Assembly: GCA_964541895.1 (NCBI GenBank)
Contig: CAZISM010000168.1
Location: forward strand, 1-9,553
Length of the DNA stretch: 9,553 bases
Reading direction: 5' to 3'
Source: CAZISM01 sp964541895
GTDB taxonomy: Bacteria > Zhuqueibacterota > Zhuqueibacteria > Residuimicrobiales > Residuimicrobiaceae
Under the pieces are notes generated by a model. That model had not been told where the DNA came from. It did not search any database and worked only from the letters and a program-made list of their open reading frames with translations. Position 1 is the first letter of the stretch; the number at the start of each line of letters is the position of its first letter. Positions 7,401 through 9,553 of this stretch are shown here, piece by piece. Both the position numbers and the translations under genes were made by a program.

Positions 7401-8608
7401 ATCTCTTCTTTTACGTAATGGTGAACGGTTTGGTGATGCTTGCTAATGATCGAACGGACGATATGGCTGATCTTGTCCACAGTTTCCAGTGTCATCTGCG
7501 GATAGAGCGGCAACGAGATGGCGGCGTCATACGCAGCCTCGGCATTGGGAAAATCCCCGCGCTTGAAGCCGAACACCTGCTGATAAAACGGATGCAGGTG
7601 CAGCGGAATGAAATGGACGCTGGTGCCGACGCCCTGTTCGTTCAGTTTCTGAATGAATTGATTGCGATCGATGGTGAGAAAACCGGGTCGCAGTCGAATG
7701 ACGAACAGATGCCAGGCGTGCACCATATCTTTCGGCTCATACGGCAGCATCAACTCGTCCAGATCTTCCAGGTTCTGCAGGTAGGCCTGAACCAGTTCGC
7801 GCCGTCGCTGCTGCATATCGTTGAATTTATCCAGCTGGCGCAGGCCGATGGCGGACTGGATATCGGACAAATTGTACTTGAAGCCGGCGTTCTTTATCTC
7901 ATAATACCAGCTGCCGCCGATGGCGTAGCGGTTCCAGGCGTCGCGCGACAACCCGTGCAGGCTGAGCTGACGCATCTGATCGGCGAACTCTTTATCGGCG
8001 GTGGTGCACATGCCGCCTTCGCCGGTGGTCAGGTTTTTGGTGGCGTAAAAGCTGAACACCGTGGCGTCGGAGATGGCGCCGATGGCTTTGCCGTGATAGG
8101 AAGCGCCCAGGGCATGGGCGGCGTCTTCAATGAGCACCAGGCCGTGACGATAGGCGATTTCCTGAAGCTCGTCCATCCGGCACGGTTCGCCGGCAAAATG
8201 AACGGGAATGATGGCTTTGGTACGGGGCGTGATCGCTTCTTCGACGCGCTCCGGATCGATGTTAAAGCCGCCGCGTTCCACGTCCACCAGCACCGGATCG
8301 GCGCCGGTCTGGATGATGGTTTCCCCGGTGGCTGCAAAGGTGTAAGGGGTGGTGATGACTTCGTCGCCCATACCGATCTCTTTGGCGGCCATGGCCAGGT
8401 GCAGGCCGGCGGTGCACGAGTTCACGGCGATGGAGTAGGGCGATCCGACATAGTCGCGCAATTTTTTTTCAAACGCGGCTGTTTTGGGGCCGGTGGTCAG
8501 CCAGCCCGATTTCAGCGCGTCGACGACCTCTTCGATTTCTTCCGGCCCGATGTTGGGTACGTGATAGGGGATGTATCCCGGTTTTTCCTTGGTGGCTGAA
8601 GCGTTCAT
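7394..8608 (-). CDS. DegT/DnrJ/EryC1-family PLP-dependent sugar-nucleotide aminotransferase
   Basis: This 404-residue protein has the normal length of the family. It would transfer an amino group, usually from glutamate, to the 4-keto group of a UDP-4-keto-6-deoxy-HexNAc. Visible hallmarks: the N-terminal substrate/dimer region with SGWLTTGP (34-41), the EDAAHALGA segment (161-169) whose Asp162 contacts the PLP ring nitrogen, and SFYATKNLTTGEGG (186-199) whose Lys191 forms the internal aldimine. The start at 8608 has AGAGGA at 8613-8618 upstream and is followed by the family-typical IPYHVPNIGPEEIEEVV; the further 34-codon open extension overlaps the kinase gene and has no family sequence. The stop overlaps the start of the PGT-dehydratase fusion by 7 nt. 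With a PglF-type dehydratase next door, a PglE-like role making UDP-4-amino-4,6-dideoxy-HexNAc is the best inference. Sequence alone does not fix the product's stereochemistry. Confidence 0.9.
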   Translation of the reverse strand: MNASATKEKPGYIPYHVPNIGPEEIEEVVDALKSGWLTTGPKTAAFEKKLRDYVGSPYSIAVNSCTAGLHLAMAAKEIGMGDEVITTPYTFAATGETIIQTGADPVLVDVERGGFNIDPERVEEAITPRTKAIIPVHFAGEPCRMDELQEIAYRHGLVLIEDAAHALGASYHGKAIGAISDATVFSFYATKNLTTGEGGMCTTADKEFADQMRQLSLHGLSRDAWNRYAIGGSWYYEIKNAGFKYNLSDIQSAIGLRQLDKFNDMQQRRRELVQAYLQNLEDLDELMLPYEPKDMVHAWHLFVIRLRPGFLTIDRNQFIQKLNEQGVGTSVHFIPLHLHPFYQQVFGFKRGDFPNAEAAYDAAISLPLYPQMTLETVDKISHIVRSIISKHHQTVHHYVKEEIC

Positions 8609-8624
8609 AATGTCCTCTGTCCTT

Positions 8625-9338
8625 TTACCGTTTCGGTTCGGCCGTCTGATAGTATTGATTATAGTGGTACTTGGGCTGATAATAATAGGGCAGGACTTCG
8701 CCGGTGTCATTGAGGATGACGCCCCAGAGCGGCAGTTTGGCGTCCTGCAGTATTTTTACAGCATGGCTGGCCACCTCGCGCGGCGTCTGGCCGGCCTTGA
8801 CGACCAGAATCGTGCCGTCGGCCACCTGGGCGAGCTTGAGGGCGTTGCTGACCGGAACCAGCGGCGGACCGTCGATAACAATGATGTCATAATAGGAACG
8901 CAGCTTTTGCAGGGTCTCTTTAATTTTATCAATGGAAAAAATCTGGAACGGATTGGACACCGCCCGGCCGGCGGTGATGATGTGCAGGCCGCGAAAGCCG
9001 GTTTTACAGATCACCTGGTCGACCTCACGTTCCCCCATGAGGATTTCAGACAACCCTTCAACGCGGCTGCAGCCGAATTTTTCGTGCACGGTGGGGCGAT
9101 GGAGATCGCCATCGATCAGGCAATAGTAATTGTGAGAAGAGAGCGCGGCAGTGACCATGAGGAAACTCGCTACCGTACTTTTTCCTTCTCCGGCGGTGGC
9201 GCTGGTGACCGCCACCACTTTGCCGGATTGGCCGCCGTTCATCAGCGAAATGCGATGAAACAGGCGATAAAAGTCGGCGAAATAGGTGGAATGCTCGGAA
9301 AACTCATTCACCGGAAACATGGGTACTTGGTTTTTCAT
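8625..9338 (-). CDS. CpsD/CapB-like BY-kinase ATPase (polysaccharide biosynthesis tyrosine autokinase)
   Basis: The product is 237 residues, the usual size of a stand-alone bacterial tyrosine (BY) kinase. Visible motifs: Walker A with GEGKST at residues 50-55, Walker A' LIDGD at 74-78, and Walker B IVIDGPP at 153-159. A tyrosine-rich tail has seven Tyr between residues 218 and 230 and is the expected autophosphorylation site. The start at 9338 is chosen because AAGGA at 9345-9349 sits 6 nt upstream; the longer open frame would run through the end of the Wzz-like gene. By family knowledge the protein cycles between phosphorylated and dephosphorylated forms, with the Wzz-like membrane partner, to control polymer length and export. 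Two motifs are degenerate: the Walker A' arginine is His80, and the N-terminal E-x2-R-x2-R interface motif reads D22-x2-R25-x2-H28. Kinase activity is therefore likely but not certain. Confidence 0.85.
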   Translation of the reverse strand: MKNQVPMFPVNEFSEHSTYFADFYRLFHRISLMNGGQSGKVVAVTSATAGEGKSTVASFLMVTAALSSHNYYCLIDGDLHRPTVHEKFGCSRVEGLSEILMGEREVDQVICKTGFRGLHIITAGRAVSNPFQIFSIDKIKETLQKLRSYYDIIVIDGPPLVPVSNALKLAQVADGTILVVKAGQTPREVASHAVKILQDAKLPLWGVILNDTGEVLPYYYQPKYHYNQYYQTAEPKR

Positions 9339-9383
9339 AAGACATCCTTTATAATGATTGCATGATCTCACGTTGCGACGGAT

Positions 9384-9399
9384 GTGGTTGAACAACCAC
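9384..9399. promoter_or_regulatory. 16-bp inverted repeat in the Wzz-kinase gap
   Basis: GTGGTTG (9384-9390) and CAACCAC (9393-9399) are perfect inverted copies separated by AA. The repeat begins directly after the stop codon of the Wzz-like gene, inside the 61-nt gap before the kinase. In the transcript it could fold as a 6-bp stem with a 4-nt loop; as DNA it could be an operator for a dimeric regulator. No run of U follows, so it is not an intrinsic terminator. No convincing -35/-10 pair was found nearby. The repeat is visible in the sequence; any function is a guess. Confidence 0.3.
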
Positions 9400-9553
9400 T
9401 CAGCCGGATCCCAGTCGAATCTTAAACAGACGACCTTTCGGGACTTCGGGCCTGATCTTGGGTATGATGGCCAGGACCGGGACGCCCAGGAATTGCGGTA
9501 CATCTTCAACCCGCCGGATGGAGGCATCCAGGCTCTCCAAACCCAGAACGACA
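9400..9553 (-). CDS. Wzz/CapA-like polysaccharide chain-length determinant, C-terminal end (partial)
   Basis: The minus strand is open from the right edge of the window to a TGA at 9402-9400 and gives about 50 residues ending in a short basic tail. The readable part runs LDASIRRVEDVPQFLGVPVL followed by AIIP. This matches the cytoplasmic stretch after the second membrane segment of Wzz/GumC/CapA-type proteins (usual form: SIRTVEDVEKYLGLPVLGVIP). In one-piece tyrosine autokinases this stretch links the membrane part to the kinase. Here the protein ends about 20 residues later and the kinase is the next gene, so the pair is split as in CapA/CapB or CpsC/CpsD. By family knowledge it sits in the inner membrane and sets glycan chain length, and its C-terminus would activate the kinase. 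The Wzz domain and membrane helices lie outside the window. Family assignment is fairly sure; the exact subtype is not. Confidence 0.75.
   Translation of the reverse strand, partial: VVLGLESLDASIRRVEDVPQFLGVPVLAIIPKIRPEVPKGRLFKIRLGSG

Noticed and set aside
7418..8599. 393-codon open frame on the plus strand
   Set aside because: Antisense to the DegT-type aminotransferase, whose PLP-binding motifs are unmistakable; no domain or ribosome-binding site supports the plus-strand frame.
8609..8710. Longer N-terminus for the aminotransferase (34 extra codons)
   Set aside because: It would overlap the kinase gene, has no family similarity, and a good ribosome-binding site precedes the start at 8608.
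9345..9355. TATAAA as a -10 promoter box before the kinase
   Set aside because: No acceptable -35 element lies at the right distance, and a start site there would fall in or beyond the ribosome-binding site.
9339..9527. Longer N-terminus for the kinase (63 extra codons), or a frameshifted Wzz-kinase fusion
   Set aside because: The extra frame overlaps the Wzz-like end in another frame, and a proper AAGGA precedes the start at 9338. The sequence between is not clearly kinase-like, so a split gene pair is the simpler reading, though a past fusion cannot be excluded.
1..9553. Insertion sequences, CRISPR arrays, tRNA/rRNA genes, attachment sites
   Set aside because: The window is almost fully coding on one strand; no direct-repeat arrays, transposase motifs or tRNA-like folds were noticed.

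Overview
This is a polysaccharide or glycoconjugate biosynthesis locus on a bacterial chromosome or large contig. Every supportable gene lies on the minus strand, so transcription runs from high to low coordinates. Six complete genes and two edge-truncated ones (about 50 and 41 codons) are tightly packed, with overlaps of 7, 29 and 20 nt at three junctions. They look like one operon. No RNA gene, mobile element, CRISPR array or tandem repeat was seen. No stretch over 70 nt lacks a gene. The host cannot be named from sequence alone. A Wzz-type chain-length protein and a separate CpsD/CapB-like kinase, together with a flagellin/N-glycan-type amino-sugar pathway, indicate a bacterium that exports a lipid-linked glycan.

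Layout in transcription order: (1) the C-terminal end of a Wzz/CapA-like chain-length determinant (9553-9400); (2) a stand-alone BY-kinase-type ATPase with a tyrosine-rich tail (9338-8625); (3) a DegT/DnrJ/EryC1 PLP-dependent sugar aminotransferase (8608-7394); (4) an 862-residue fusion of a monotopic phosphoglycosyl transferase (PglC-like) with a complete PglF/FlaA1/CapD-type membrane UDP-sugar 4,6-dehydratase (7400-4812); (5) a class II AsnB-type glutamine amidotransferase (4783-2747); (6) an AMP-forming acyl/aminoacyl ligase (2775-1207); (7) a divergent NadE-type ammonia-dependent ATP pyrophosphatase (1226-192); (8) the start of an acyl carrier protein with the carrier Ser motif (125 to beyond 1).

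The first half reads as a familiar route. The dehydratase half of the fusion makes a 4-keto-6-deoxy UDP-HexNAc, the DegT enzyme aminates it to a 4-amino sugar, and the PGT half moves the sugar phosphate onto undecaprenyl phosphate. The Wzz/kinase pair then controls polymer length and export. The second half (AsnB, ligase, NadE-like protein, ACP) is not primary metabolism in this context. It looks like a dedicated cassette that activates a carboxylic or amino acid, loads it on the ACP and uses ammonia chemistry to make an amide or amine. A reasonable inference is that it builds an unusual acyl or aminoacyl decoration for the 4-amino sugar, since no PglD-type acetyltransferase appears in the window. 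The cassette and the PGT-dehydratase fusion are the two things most worth following up. The only two gaps above 30 nt each carry an inverted repeat.
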